From positions 1,550,001-1,614,000 of the forward strand of contig CP019454.1 in the NCBI GenBank assembly GCA_002951815.1: a DNA stretch of 64,000 nt. Direction: 5' to 3'. The position numbers and the translations under genes were made by a program. Below, in pieces: positions 1 to 7,772 of the stretch. The notes below the pieces were generated by a model that was given only the letters and a program-made list of their open reading frames with translations, had not been told where the DNA came from and made no database searches. How positions within the stretch are numbered: the stretch's first letter is position 1; each line of letters begins with the position of its first letter. This DNA is from Sulfobacillus thermotolerans. GTDB lineage: Bacteria > Bacillota > Sulfobacillia > Sulfobacillales > Sulfobacillaceae.

Positions 1-516
1 TTGCCGTTAGCCATTATGGGATCCGTTCCCCTTCATTTTTTGGGCCAGAATTATCAAATGGCATGGGTAATCACCGCACTTGTGAGTTTGATTATGATTG
101 GCGTCACGTATGGGTTTTTATACTATACCCGCATTGGGTATGCGGCGCGAGCCGTTATGGGCAACCGCGACGAAGCGATGGCGAGCGGATTGCCGGTAGC
201 GCAAACTTCTGCCATTATTTTTGCAGTGGGGATTGGTTTGGCTGCGATGGCGGGGGTGATGAGTCCTTTTATGATTGGCAGCATCGACCCGTCTACGGGA
301 TTGGGGCTGACCACCATCGCGTTTGCCATTGTGGTGATTGGTTCTCTAGGTAATCCCTTGGGTTCGGTTCTTGGGGGCTTAGTCTACGGCATTTCGGTCA
401 TGCTGATGCAAACGTATTTTTCATCGTGGTCTAATCTTGTGCCGTATCTTCTGCTGTTGATTATTGTGTTGGTCAAACCCTCGGGGCTGTTAGGCAGGGG
501 GGTGCGCAATGCTTAG
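1..516 (+). CDS. livH: Branched-chain amino acid ABC transporter permease LivH, 5'-truncated by window edge
   Basis: This is the C-terminal 171 residues of a LivH-type inner-membrane permease; the family is usually near 290 residues, so the start lies before base 1 and the TTG at 1 is probably an internal codon. Four or more hydrophobic segments are visible (about residues 20-42, 68-87, 100-115 and 147-160). The loop reading RIGYAARAVMGNRDEAMASG is the cytoplasmic coupling loop typical of LivH/LivM permeases. With LivM it forms the membrane channel of a branched-chain amino acid (or related amide/urea) importer. The stop overlaps the livM start by 8 bases (ATGCTTAG), so the genes are translationally coupled. 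The substrate-binding protein is not in the window. Confidence 0.88.
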   Translation: MPLAIMGSVPLHFLGQNYQMAWVITALVSLIMIGVTYGFLYYTRIGYAARAVMGNRDEAMASGLPVAQTSAIIFAVGIGLAAMAGVMSPFMIGSIDPSTGLGLTTIAFAIVVIGSLGNPLGSVLGGLVYGISVMLMQTYFSSWSNLVPYLLLLIIVLVKPSGLLGRGVRNA

Positions 517-1453
517 TCCGAAGCTCGTGAGTCGGCGTTCTCATATGGGCACGAATGTCGCCATCCCGGTTGTCTTACTGGCAGCATTTTCTGTGGCCCC
601 CATGGTTTACGCTAATCAAGCGGTGATTTTTCAAATGATGGCCTTTATGGTTTTGGCCCAAGGTGTGAACTTATTATATGGGTTTACAGGCTATTTGCCG
701 TTTGGTTATGTCGGTTTTTTCGGCATTGGGGCGTATGGCATGGCCATAGGCATTGAGCTTTTTCATCTTCCGGGGCTGGTGGCACTCGTTGTGGGTGCCT
801 TGTTTTCCGTCATTGTGGCATTGATTCTATCTCCGCTATTGCGTCTATCGGGGGCCTATTTTGCTATTAGCAGTCTTGCCGCGTCTGAGGTTTTGTATAA
901 TGTGGTCGCCAATCCGGCCCTCGTGCATCTCACGAATGGGCCGTATGGGGAATCATTAGTGCAAAGCTATCATCCTGAAACGAGTTACATCGCCATGGTC
1001 GTGTTGTTGATTGTGACCACGATCATTGTCATCGTCATCAAAAATACCGCGTTTGGCCGTGCCCTCATGGCCATCCGTGAAGATCCCGTGAGCGCTGAGA
1101 TGGCGGGCATTGCAGTCGTGCGCACGCGCACCATAATTTGGATTGTCAGCGCAGTCATCGCCGGGTTGACGGGCGCGATTTTTGGCTGGCATTTGTCTGT
1201 GTTTTACCCCAGTACCGTGTTTGATCTCAGCATCAGCATCCTGGCCATTGTGTTTACGTTATTTGGGGGAGGCGGCACCGCGATTGGCCCTATTTTGGGG
1301 TCTGTCGTCTTGTACGGGCTCTATAACGCGATTGGGATCTCCGACCCCCAATATTTCGAATTGATTTATGGACTGCTCATTGTGCTGTTGGTATTGTTTT
1401 TGCCTGGCGGGGTGGTCTCACTCTTGCAACGGAGGGGAAACTATGTCCCGTGA
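509..1453 (+). CDS. livM: Branched-chain amino acid ABC transporter permease LivM
   Basis: A 314-residue polytopic membrane protein with about eight hydrophobic segments, matching the LivM permease family in length and order. The coupling-loop region near residues 185-205 reads GRALMAIREDPVSAEMAGI, a hallmark of LivM, and contacts the ATPases LivG and LivF. The ATG at 509 lies inside the end of livH, and its own stop overlaps the start of livG by 11 bases, so livH-livM-livG form a tightly coupled operon. The substrate is inferred from family only; urea or short amide transporters share the same architecture and cannot be excluded without the binding protein. Confidence 0.88.
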   Translation: MLSPKLVSRRSHMGTNVAIPVVLLAAFSVAPMVYANQAVIFQMMAFMVLAQGVNLLYGFTGYLPFGYVGFFGIGAYGMAIGIELFHLPGLVALVVGALFSVIVALILSPLLRLSGAYFAISSLAASEVLYNVVANPALVHLTNGPYGESLVQSYHPETSYIAMVVLLIVTTIIVIVIKNTAFGRALMAIREDPVSAEMAGIAVVRTRTIIWIVSAVIAGLTGAIFGWHLSVFYPSTVFDLSISILAIVFTLFGGGGTAIGPILGSVVLYGLYNAIGISDPQYFELIYGLLIVLLVLFLPGGVVSLLQRRGNYVP

Positions 1454-2177
1454 ACCCCTATTACTCGTCGATAAAATTGTGAAGACCTTTGGCGGATTTA
1501 AGGCCTTAGATGGCGTGAGCCTTCAAGTTGCGCCAGGGGAAATTCTAGGGTTGGTGGGGCCCAATGGCTCCGGTAAAACGACCCTTATCAACGTCATTTC
1601 GGGACTCTATCATCCGGATGGCGGGCTTGTGCAATATCAGGGCCGCACCATCACGAACTGGCCTATGCATCGGCGTGCACGGCACGGGATTAATCGGACG
1701 TTTCAAATTCCTAAGCCATTTAAAACCTTGACGGTGGCGGAAAATGTTGAACTCGCGCATCATTTTGCCCGGCCCGGAGCGATGACTCCGCGGGAAGTTC
1801 TGGAGTTTACCGGCTTAGCGGATGCTGCGGATCGGTTAGCGCAGAGCCTCAATAGCAGTCAACAGAAGCTGTTGGATTTAGCCCGGGCCTTAACGACAGG
1901 GCCCGAGTTGGTGCTCGTGGACGAATTGGCGGCGGGTCTTGGCCCCCACGAACTCCACCAAATGGCGGACAGCTTGCGGCATTTGGCGGATCGGGCGATG
2001 GCGCTCATCGTTGTCGAGCATCATTTAGGGTTTGTCAATCAATTGACGGACCGGGTGATTGTGATGAATGCAGGCAAGGAAATTTTTGAAGGGTCGTTGG
2101 CCTTAGCCGCACAAGACCCTATTGTGTCGGCGGTTTACCTCGGTAACGACGCGGTGGACGTTAGCTCCGTGCAATAG
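1443..2177 (+). CDS. livG: Branched-chain amino acid ABC transporter ATP-binding protein LivG, with degenerate signature motif
   Basis: A 244-residue ABC ATPase. I chose ATG 1443 (GGAGGGGAAACT just upstream, start nested in the livM end) over the longer open frame from 1368. Walker A is GPNGSGKTT at residues 39-47, the Q-loop glutamine is near residue 88, Walker B is LVLVDE at 156-161, and the H-loop is EHH. The ABC signature normally written LSGGQ or LSYGQ is LNSSQ at 136-140, and the usual DEP after Walker B is DEL. LivF next door has an intact LSGGQ, so the LivG/LivF dimer may have one weakened ATP site. Role: drives import together with LivF. Confidence 0.88.
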   Translation: MSREPLLLVDKIVKTFGGFKALDGVSLQVAPGEILGLVGPNGSGKTTLINVISGLYHPDGGLVQYQGRTITNWPMHRRARHGINRTFQIPKPFKTLTVAENVELAHHFARPGAMTPREVLEFTGLADAADRLAQSLNSSQQKLLDLARALTTGPELVLVDELAAGLGPHELHQMADSLRHLADRAMALIVVEHHLGFVNQLTDRVIVMNAGKEIFEGSLALAAQDPIVSAVYLGNDAVDVSSVQ

Positions 2178-2203
2178 GTGATGGCGAGAAGGGGGAAGCA
2201 TAC

Positions 2204-2908
2204 ATGGCCATACTCGAGGTGGCAGCGTTAAGCGGTGGCTACGGGACCTTGCAAGTGCTATCCGACATTACGTTTGTGGTGGATCAGGGTCAACAAGTGG
2301 TTCTGCTGGGTGCCAATGGAGCGGGCAAAACCACATTGCTTAAAACGGTTGTCGGCTTATTACCCGCTTGGCAGGGGCATGTTAAGTTCGGCGGTGATGA
2401 TGTGGTGCATTGGCCCACGAGTCGGCGTGTTCGCGCTGGCATGGCCTTCTTATCCGAAATTGGCGTCATTGCGACATTGAGTATTGAAGAAAATCTTAAA
2501 CTGGGCGCGTATTATCTTTCCGGCTCCCAATCACGGCAACAATTGGATCGGATTTATCAACAATTGCCCTTGCTGAAGGCGCGCCGCAAGCAAGCGGCAG
2601 GAAGCCTCAGTGGCGGTCAACGAAAAATTTTAGGATTTGCTAAAGCGTTGATGGGTCAACCCCGGTTAATATTGATGGACGAGCCGTCATCCGGATTGGC
2701 TCCTGTGATGGTGAATGAACTGTTGGGGTTGTTAGAAACCTACCGCCGTACGGGACCCGCTTTTCTTATTGCCGAACAAAATATTAAGTTTTTACAGGGT
2801 GCTGACCATGTTTACGTCTTGGACAATGGTCGTGTGCACTTTGATGGATCGCCGGAAGAGCTTGATGCGGACACTCATATTAAAGCCGCGTATTTTGGAT
2901 TGACTTAA
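2204..2908 (+). CDS. livF: Branched-chain amino acid ABC transporter ATP-binding protein LivF
   Basis: A 234-residue ABC ATPase of the LivF subgroup, with a purine-rich ribosome site (GAAGGGGGAAG) before ATG 2204. Walker A GANGAGKTT lies near residues 38-46, the signature LSGGQ near 140 is intact, followed by Walker B LILMDEPSSGL and the H-loop region AEQN, where LivF proteins typically replace His. It is the last gene of the livHMGF operon and is followed immediately by a hairpin terminator. It pairs with LivG to energise the LivHM channel. Confidence 0.9.
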   Translation: MAILEVAALSGGYGTLQVLSDITFVVDQGQQVVLLGANGAGKTTLLKTVVGLLPAWQGHVKFGGDDVVHWPTSRRVRAGMAFLSEIGVIATLSIEENLKLGAYYLSGSQSRQQLDRIYQQLPLLKARRKQAAGSLSGGQRKILGFAKALMGQPRLILMDEPSSGLAPVMVNELLGLLETYRRTGPAFLIAEQNIKFLQGADHVYVLDNGRVHFDGSPEELDADTHIKAAYFGLT

Positions 2909-3882
2909 GGAACTGGCGCGTGAGGCGCCAGTTTTTTTCGTAGTAGAGGCAAAAAACTGTCTTCTAGGGGCACGTCGTGATATAACCAGCAAGAACCCGA
3001 CCAGATCAGCGCATCTTGGACTAAGGGGACATAGTTGCCGTCCCAATCATAGACATCGTAATACCAATGAATGGCATACCCTGAGCTGACGAGGGTGATG
3101 GATAAGAAGCTAGGGACCGACGAAGACGCTCCCGATTGCGCGCTTAGGCGCCATAAATCCGTGCGCCGTGCGTGAAGTTCAAAGGGCAGCTCTTCCTCTA
3201 CGAGCCAATTTTGTAAATGCTGAAAGAGGCGATGCGAGGGCGCATCGGGATCGGTGATCTCCCAGTGTGCAATCGCGCACGACGGATTGGTTAGGCATGC
3301 CACGGGACTATAGGCACGCGGCACAGGTGGCACATGGATGCGAGAGCGAAACTGCTGCCGAATATCAAGCACATAAGAAAGACTAACCACCGCAGTGGTT
3401 GCGATGACCATACCTAAGGCTATCAGTCGTGTCGTTCTCCAGAACAAGAAGGGCGTTGTCCATAACAGGCCTTGCCAGATCCATTCACGGATCTTAAGAG
3501 CACATGGAGAATGCCTTACAGACCGAGCCGTCGGCGGGGGAATACGGCCTAGAAAGCCCAGGAACGCTTGCTGAGCTTTATGCATGATATTGCCCTCGTT
3601 CTGTCCTACTTCCGTCCATGTATCCTTGTCATATTTTAAGGTCCAGTGGACCGGCGTCGAAGCGGTTTGGGCTTCCCACAGCGCCCATGAGGTACCTGCA
3701 CGGATCCGCCATAAAGGGGGCCATACTTCATGCTGGTGGCTATAGGGATTGTCATCCCGCGTCCAGACTACGACCCACGTCATTGTCGAAAACGCTTGAT
3801 GACGATGAATGATGACGCGTTCGCCCAAGTCTGCGACGGCTTCATGAATAATGGTCTCTAAGGATTGCCATGATGGCCTCAA
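2905..3882 (-). CDS. Unrecognised single-pass membrane protein
   Basis: A 325-residue protein I cannot assign. The start is TTG at 3882, with AAGGG seven bases upstream and an in-frame TAG two codons before it, so this is the only likely start. The N-terminal half (about 1-125) is Trp-rich with no recognised motif. One clear transmembrane segment (about 152-172, RLIALGMVIATTAVVSLSYVL) is followed by a C-terminal domain, again Trp/Tyr rich, containing CLTNPSC. The arrangement suggests a membrane-anchored protein with a soluble domain on each side. It converges on livF, and its end overlaps the liv terminator. A broken gene similar to its N-terminal part lies head-to-head at 4286-4750, which supports this being a real, duplicated gene. 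Confidence 0.6.
   Translation of the reverse strand: MRPSWQSLETIIHEAVADLGERVIIHRHQAFSTMTWVVVWTRDDNPYSHQHEVWPPLWRIRAGTSWALWEAQTASTPVHWTLKYDKDTWTEVGQNEGNIMHKAQQAFLGFLGRIPPPTARSVRHSPCALKIREWIWQGLLWTTPFLFWRTTRLIALGMVIATTAVVSLSYVLDIRQQFRSRIHVPPVPRAYSPVACLTNPSCAIAHWEITDPDAPSHRLFQHLQNWLVEEELPFELHARRTDLWRLSAQSGASSSVPSFLSITLVSSGYAIHWYYDVYDWDGNYVPLVQDALIWSGSCWLYHDVPLEDSFLPLLRKKLAPHAPVP
2911..2938 (+). terminator. Rho-independent terminator of the liv operon
   Basis: A nine-base-pair stem, AACTGGCGC pairing with GCGCCAGTT around a GTGAG loop, followed by a run of T from 2932. It starts three bases after the livF stop. The same bases code the last residues of the convergent gene on the minus strand (stop at 2905), so the terminator is embedded in that reading frame. 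Confidence 0.85.
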
Positions 3883-4285
3883 TCGCTATCCCTTCCCCGA
3901 TATCCGTATCCCGTTCTTCCTAGTTATTATGCCCGCGACGGGTCTGTCCCTAACGAAGCCATTTATGTTTTCACGGATTCCTTGGCTACGTGGGGCTGCC
4001 GCGCAGATATGGGGATGGCAAAGGCGTGGGAATGCATGTGTTGGAGGCCGCTGCTGCCAGAGAGTAAACTGGGAAAATAGAGCGGGTCACTGGTTGGGCG
4101 GGACTACGACAGCTTTAGGGGGGCAGGAGTCTAGAAGCCCCGCAAACTGCGTGCGCGGTGTGAGGGATCGCTCTTCTGGCAGGCGTCGCAATTGACGGAC
4201 CTGCGTGTCCAGACTTTGCGTAGGCGAACTCACCCGAGCATACCCGTAAATGATGGGGTTTTCGCTCCGGTTTTCAATATGATTA
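3883..4285. other. Gene-free stretch with possible coding remnants
   Basis: No intact gene. One plus-strand open stretch (about 3888-4079) translates to a plausible but unrecognised fragment containing PNEAIYVFTDSLATWG. A second (about 4140-4270) contains GSLFWQASQLTDLRVQTLRR. Neither has a convincing start, and both end at stops. This looks like decayed coding DNA between the intact minus-strand gene and its presumed pseudogene paralogue. Confidence 0.4.
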
Positions 4286-4750
4286 ATGAGTCAAGCATAC
4301 GATACGTTGGAAAAACTGATACTCCAAGAATCCATCACTCCTCACACGGCAGAGAGTTTAACCGAACGGAATCCCCTATTTCTTAACAAGAATGCTCGAC
4401 ACTGCAGCACCTCCGCTGTGGTTTAGCCCTCGTCGTCATGTTGGCGATGGCGCTCGGACGGATACGGCAGCGGCAACCTCAGCGGGCGCGCCGCCTGGCG
4501 GGGTCGTGAACCCCACCCAATCATCGAAATTCCTGAACGGCCCGTCGGGCCGCTGTTTTGGCGTCGATTCCTCCTGTTCCGCCATAATTGAGGCCCATTG
4601 ACTCTCTGGGATCTGCGTTACAAACAGCTGTGGACTCGCCACGCATGGACTGAAATTGGCGACAGCGGAAAAAACTCTTCAATAGGATATACTGTGCACG
4701 CTATGTCACCCCGTGATCCGATTAGCCCGCACCAACGACTCACTGAGTAA
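4286..4750 (+). pseudogene. Degenerate paralogue of the 2905-3882 membrane protein, N-terminal part, two in-frame stops
   Basis: One reading frame of 155 codons runs from ATG 4286 to TAA 4750, with internal stops at 4424-4426 (TAG) and 4589-4591 (TGA). By eye it matches the N-terminal 100 residues of the divergent intact gene: MSQAYDTLEKLILQE against MRPSWQSLETIIHE, HCSTSAVV against AFSTMTWVVV, and WDLRY followed by AWTEIG against WTLKY followed by TWTEVG. The two genes lie head to head. I infer an old inverted duplication in which this copy has been inactivated and lacks the membrane and C-terminal parts. The similarity is my own alignment and is modest, so the assignment is tentative. Confidence 0.4.
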
Positions 4751-5054
4751 GAAAACAGCCAGTGCCAGAAATCGCGTCGTAAACACCATTATTGACGCCT
4801 CGGGGTGTTAGTCAAACTTACCCAAGTTGAGTCTGCCACGCTTAGGAACATCAGAGATTCGTAGAGATTTAGTTCCATGGATGATGGGTCAAAACTCTAG
4901 TAAAACTTGCTTAAGGACAAGTGCCTCCGAGCTACCTGAGAGGCAGTGCCGAAGTGTCAAAGCCGAGAATACCCCCGATCTAGTGCTAGTCAGTAAATTT
5001 TGGTCACTATAACTCGAACATCCTTTTGAAGCAATGTTCGGGATAATAGGGACC
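4751..5054. other. Intergenic region, nothing recognised
   Basis: Short open frames occur on both strands, but none has a ribosome site, a recognised motif or a sensible length. I see no clear hairpin terminator for the minus-strand gene ending at 5055. Confidence 0.4.
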
Positions 5055-5655
5055 TTAAGGGCCCTCTCGGGGAAGAAAGTTGCTCACTTGATTGGATATC
5101 AACCATTGTCCATTAATTTCTTCCAAAGTAGTTGTTCCATATAATCCATTTATCGCCTTATAAGGTTGTGACCATGAGGCGGTCGTGGAATTTCGCCATT
5201 GACTGGTAAAAGAAAGTTGGGCTTGCCATGTTGCTGTCGCTAATCCGTTTTTTATGGTAAGGGACGTTAAGTCGAAAGATGTGACAATATCCTGTGTCCG
5301 CCGTTCCGTAGCAACATTGGTCAAAGCTGTTTGATACCCCGCTAAGTCGGTATCAAACAAGGGACTTTGTGGCATAAAGACATTGGATAATACCGTCTCT
5401 TGAATTTTGTAAAAGACTATTTTTTTGAGACAGCGAAAGCGCTGTTCCGAGTGGTACGGATGCTAGAGGGATTACTCCTCCGGGAGCCCTAATCGCTTCA
5501 GCAATTTTTTCTGCAATTTGGTTGCTATTGCTATTAGTCGAATCAGCCCGTAGTTTGTTCAAGATAATCGTACTCATGATACTCATGAGAACAGCGGCGG
5601 CTAGAAATGACCATTTATGATTTTTTACCAATTTCCATGGATGAATAATCATCAT
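5055..5655 (-). pseudogene. Exported protein resembling the N-terminal domain of Amidase_6 proteins, frameshifted in an A7 tract
   Basis: Two overlapping frames make one sensible protein. The first begins at ATG 5655/5652 after AAGGAGGTG and gives a membrane anchor or signal (about residues 16-33, FLAAAVLMSIMSTIIL). It stays sensible to about LSLSQK. The second continues as KIVFYKIQETVLSNVFMPQ and runs to the stop at 5055. The switch coincides with seven T on the plus strand (A7 in the mRNA) at 5420-5426. The second part, with alternating strands and the ending NGQWLISNQ, resembles the DUF-like N-terminal domain that precedes the amidase domain in Bacillus-type Amidase_6 proteins; here no amidase domain follows. 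It could be a dead gene, a phase-variable gene, or a programmed slippage site. Confidence 0.5.
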
Positions 5656-5690
5656 AGCACCTCCTTCATTCTTTTCCTTATTTCTGTATA

Positions 5691-6147
5691 TTAAGAGGCA
5701 TCGATAGTGACCAAATAAATAGTTGTGGTACTAGCCTGACTATTATACGGATATAGAGACCAAAATGCATGGTATCGATTATTTGTATGTTCATCAACGT
5801 AATTCCCAACAAAGCCACTGTCAGGATCGGTACCATAGCCGGTCTGAATTGCTGCGTGACTAATACCTAATCCCTGGCCCCAATTAAAAAACAGCACATC
5901 GCCCTTATAGATACCGCTTGATGAATTGACATCGGTTCCTGGTGCCGTGCCATAAAGATTACCGTAGCCATACTGGGTTAATCTTTGATAAAGGTCATCA
6001 GCTACAGTCCATGAATAGGCATATTGAATTATTAGACGTTGTTTCTGGTTCTCCGGTGTGAGTATCGTAATAAATTGTTTCTGACAATTCCCCTGCATAA
6101 AGACTTTGAGATACGAAGTTGGCGACAAGTACCACCGCACGGCGGTG
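5691..6147 (-). pseudogene. Amidase_6 (NlpC/P60-like) domain gene, frameshifted and 5'-truncated
   Basis: The 3' frame (about 6050 to 5691) encodes IQYAYSWTVADD, then GDVLFFNWGQG, ISHAAIQTGY with the catalytic-type His, and the hallmark HTNNRYHAFWSLYP close to the stop. These are conserved blocks of the putative amidase family PF12671. The 5' blocks occur in other frames: NFVSQSLYAG (about 6127-6098), matching the family motif D-C-T-N-F-V-S-Q, and, another frame away, GGTC carrying the would-be catalytic Cys. At least two frameshifts therefore separate Cys from His. Upstream of about 6150 the sequence changes to unrelated mobile-type DNA, so the N-terminal domain is lost. This is probably the remnant of a secreted peptidoglycan or peptide amidase. 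Confidence 0.6.
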
Positions 6148-6173
6148 GTCCAATAACGCAGGAGGGATGTATC

Positions 6174-6358
6174 TTGGCCAACGTGAACTTAGAAACGGAC
6201 TTCGTCCGGTTTACCGTAGGATCGAAAGGCAAGCACAATCAAGAGTTCCTGCTGGAAAACATGTGCTGAGCATGCTGATGAATGAGTACCGACAGGCGTA
6301 TGGGCCAGACGCTGCGGCGGCCGTCAGCGAGAAACTGAAGGGGCATTACGGGCGGTAA
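6174..6358 (+). pseudogene. Small unrecognised gene, probably frameshifted
   Basis: GGAGGG at 6161-6166 sits seven bases before a TTG start at 6174. The frame reads MANVNLETDFVRFTVGSKGK and stays convincing to about QEFLLENM, then hits a stop near 6267. The neighbouring frame continues as LSMLMNEYRQAYG to the TAA at 6358. The two halves together make a sensible protein of about 61 residues of the kind found as accessory genes on plasmids and transposons. A full-length alternative exists in the second frame from ATG 6167, but its first half is Arg-rich and less protein-like. Function unknown. Confidence 0.35.
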
Positions 6359-6457
6359 AGCGTTAGGCGGGTACGCACGATTTACAGTCAGGACTCGCTC
6401 CTCGGCAGCGCAAGTGGGCGTCTCCGAACGCGTCATCATAGCACAGGAGGTAGGATT

Positions 6458-6580
6458 ATGAGTGACCATTTAAGTATTCACGAAAGAGTTCAGCCGGCAG
6501 TGAGCCGTTGCTTATTCTCCTGCTGGTGGGTGGGGCATGACACCAGCGGCCATTTCGTTGGCGCGAGACAATGGATTTGA
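6458..6580 (+). CDS. Small ORF of 40 residues with strong ribosome binding site
   Basis: ATG 6458 follows ACAGGAGGTAGGATT, one of the best ribosome sites in this part of the window. The product starts MSDHLSIHERVQPAVSRC and ends at TGA 6580. It overlaps, in another frame, the restriction-endonuclease-like fragment starting at 6537. It may be the genuine 5' end of a longer gene whose remainder was joined out of frame to that fragment by a deletion. No function can be assigned. Confidence 0.3.
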   Translation: MSDHLSIHERVQPAVSRCLFSCWWVGHDTSGHFVGARQWI

Positions 6581-6695
6581 GTTATGGGATTCCCGCACTT
6601 TACTTAAACGGCAACAACAACGGACGGCGGTCAACGCTCAGCGCGCTCGTCCTCCCAAGAATGCTATCGAACGATTCTTACGCGGCATTAAGTGA
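6537..6695 (+). pseudogene. C-terminal fragment resembling Mrr-like restriction endonuclease domain
   Basis: A 52-residue frame beginning MTPAAISLARDNGFELWDS and ending FLRGIK. The pattern TPAA-x-x-LA-x-x-x-G-x-ELWD is what one sees at the end of PD-(D/E)xK restriction-endonuclease-like (Mrr) domains, where a conserved strand-helix ends in a WD or ID step. The catalytic core that should precede it is absent, because an in-frame stop lies only some 15 codons upstream. I read it as a gene tail left by a deletion. The family call rests on one short motif. Confidence 0.3.
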
Positions 6696-6924
6696 GAGGG
6701 TTAAATATCGAGAACGTGGTCTGATATGCCCAAGTGTCCGAGCAGTTGATCAGTGTTTGACACCAAAAGAGCCGAACGCTGCTTACCCCATTGGATTGGC
6801 CGCAGGGTACTCATTCTCTTTTCCTGTATCTGTGTTTCAGCGCAAAGGGCCGCTATTTCCACTGGGTGGCGACGGTTTGCTTGGCCTCCGCCGCTTGCAT
6901 GACTTCGTCGAGTTCATCCGCCGC

Positions 6925-7100
6925 CCGTGGGCTTGGGCATTCCCAGCAAAACCTTGTATGCCTGGGTCGCGGCCTACAAAGCCGATCCGGTCGAACCCTA
7001 GGACCAGCGCGAACGCGCTGGAACCGGCACTCGTCCGACGACGCGGGCGAGTGAGCCGAAGTGGCGGTGGCGAGCGGGACATACGCACGGTGACGTAGTC
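6925..7100 (+). mobile_element. IS3-family transposase OrfA remnant
   Basis: The frame at about 6937-7002 encodes GIPSKTLYAWVAAYKADPVE before a TAG. This matches the helix-turn-helix of IS3-family OrfA, where the block reads roughly lGip-x-x-tLy-x-Wv-x-x-y. Just upstream, in a shifted frame, GCCCGTGGGCTTGGG encodes ARGLG, equivalent to the usual ARELG. Downstream, in yet another frame, LEPALVRRRGRV and then GERDIRTV resemble the leucine-zipper block ending ERDILKKA. Several frameshifts and stops are present and no OrfB catalytic (DDE) part was found, so only a dead piece of the left half of an IS3 element remains. Confidence 0.5.
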
Positions 7101-7425
7101 TACAGGAAACGAGGTTTGCGGCGAAGCCATTAAGCCAAGATGAGTCCCTAGGCTAAGAGAGAGACGGTTGACGAACACGAACCGATTCACATGCATCAGT
7201 TCTTTGAGAGCGCGTCGCTAGGCAGAGATGTCCGGAGCGACTGGCGGCATGCCAGGATAAAGACTGCGATCGGCAACCTCACTCCCGCATCACGTCCCCC
7301 CCCTCCCGTGAACTGGGGAATACGGGGTGCGATGCCATGGGATGATCCCACAACGCCCACCCCGTTGACGCTTACGTTGGAAGCATGTCCTCTTCTTCGA
7401 CCATAAACCGCCAAATTCCTCATGT
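7100..7425. other. Decayed mobile-element DNA, no gene
   Basis: Open frames on both strands here are short, lack ribosome sites and show no recognised motif. The stretch lies between the IS3 remnant and the relaxase remnant. It contains scrambled continuations of the relaxase frame (for example LSRTFAEHEEFGG on the minus strand), consistent with coding DNA that has lost its frame. Confidence 0.35.
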
Positions 7426-7677
7426 TCAGCAAAAGTGCGGGAGAGCCAGTTCTTCTTGACAATAAACACTCGGCTGCATCGATCGCCGTTCACAGGGCCT
7501 GCCGATGGCGTCCGCAGGCGCCAGGATGACGGTCTCGCGCACATCTCCGCTAAAACGGGAGTAGTCAGGCGTAAGGCCCGACCGGGCATCGGTGAGGGCG
7601 GCACCGACGCGATACGCCGCCGCGTCCACCACTGATCGGCCAGGAGACCACTCGGGTAATGAAAATCAGGCCTTATC
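7426..7677 (-). pseudogene. MobA/MobL-type relaxase N-terminal remnant
   Basis: On the minus strand the frame reads FSLPEWSPGRSVVDAAAYR, then VGAALTDARSGLTPDYSR and VRETVILAPADA. These correspond to the first strand, the RSVVAAAAYR block, and the D-x-x-x-G-x-x-x-DYS / I-L-P-x-x-AP blocks of MobA/MobL relaxases of mobilisable plasmids and transposons. A stop (TGA) replaces the start region, and after ILAPADA the frame loses resemblance and stops at 7426. The histidine triad and the rest of a several-hundred-residue protein are gone. This is the clearest sign that the 6.1-7.7 kb stretch was once a mobilisable element. Confidence 0.55.
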
Positions 7678-7707
7678 CATATTAATAAACCGCAGGATAC
7701 GGTGGCG

Positions 7708-7716
7708 TGATAAAAT
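7708..7716 (+). promoter_or_regulatory. Possible extended -10 promoter for the dehydrogenase gene
   Basis: TGATAAAAT fits the TGnTATAAT extended -10 pattern with one mismatch and lies 57 bases before the ATG at 7773. No good -35 hexamer is visible, which is tolerated by extended -10 promoters. It sits just after the mobile-element debris. Confidence 0.3.
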
Positions 7717-7772
7717 TTGGATGAGTGAGGTTGAGAGGATATGCCAACTCTCAAGGAGAAGGAGAATAAACG

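Noticed and set aside
4436-4642. A 68-codon minus-strand frame opposite the pseudogene
   Set aside because: No ribosome site and low-complexity Ala/Pro content; it is the antisense of the degenerate paralogue.
6167-6358. Continuous frame from ATG 6167 as an intact small gene
   Set aside because: The first half is Arg-rich and unlike a protein core, while the overlapping TTG 6174 frame gives a convincing N-terminus; a frameshifted gene explains both halves better.
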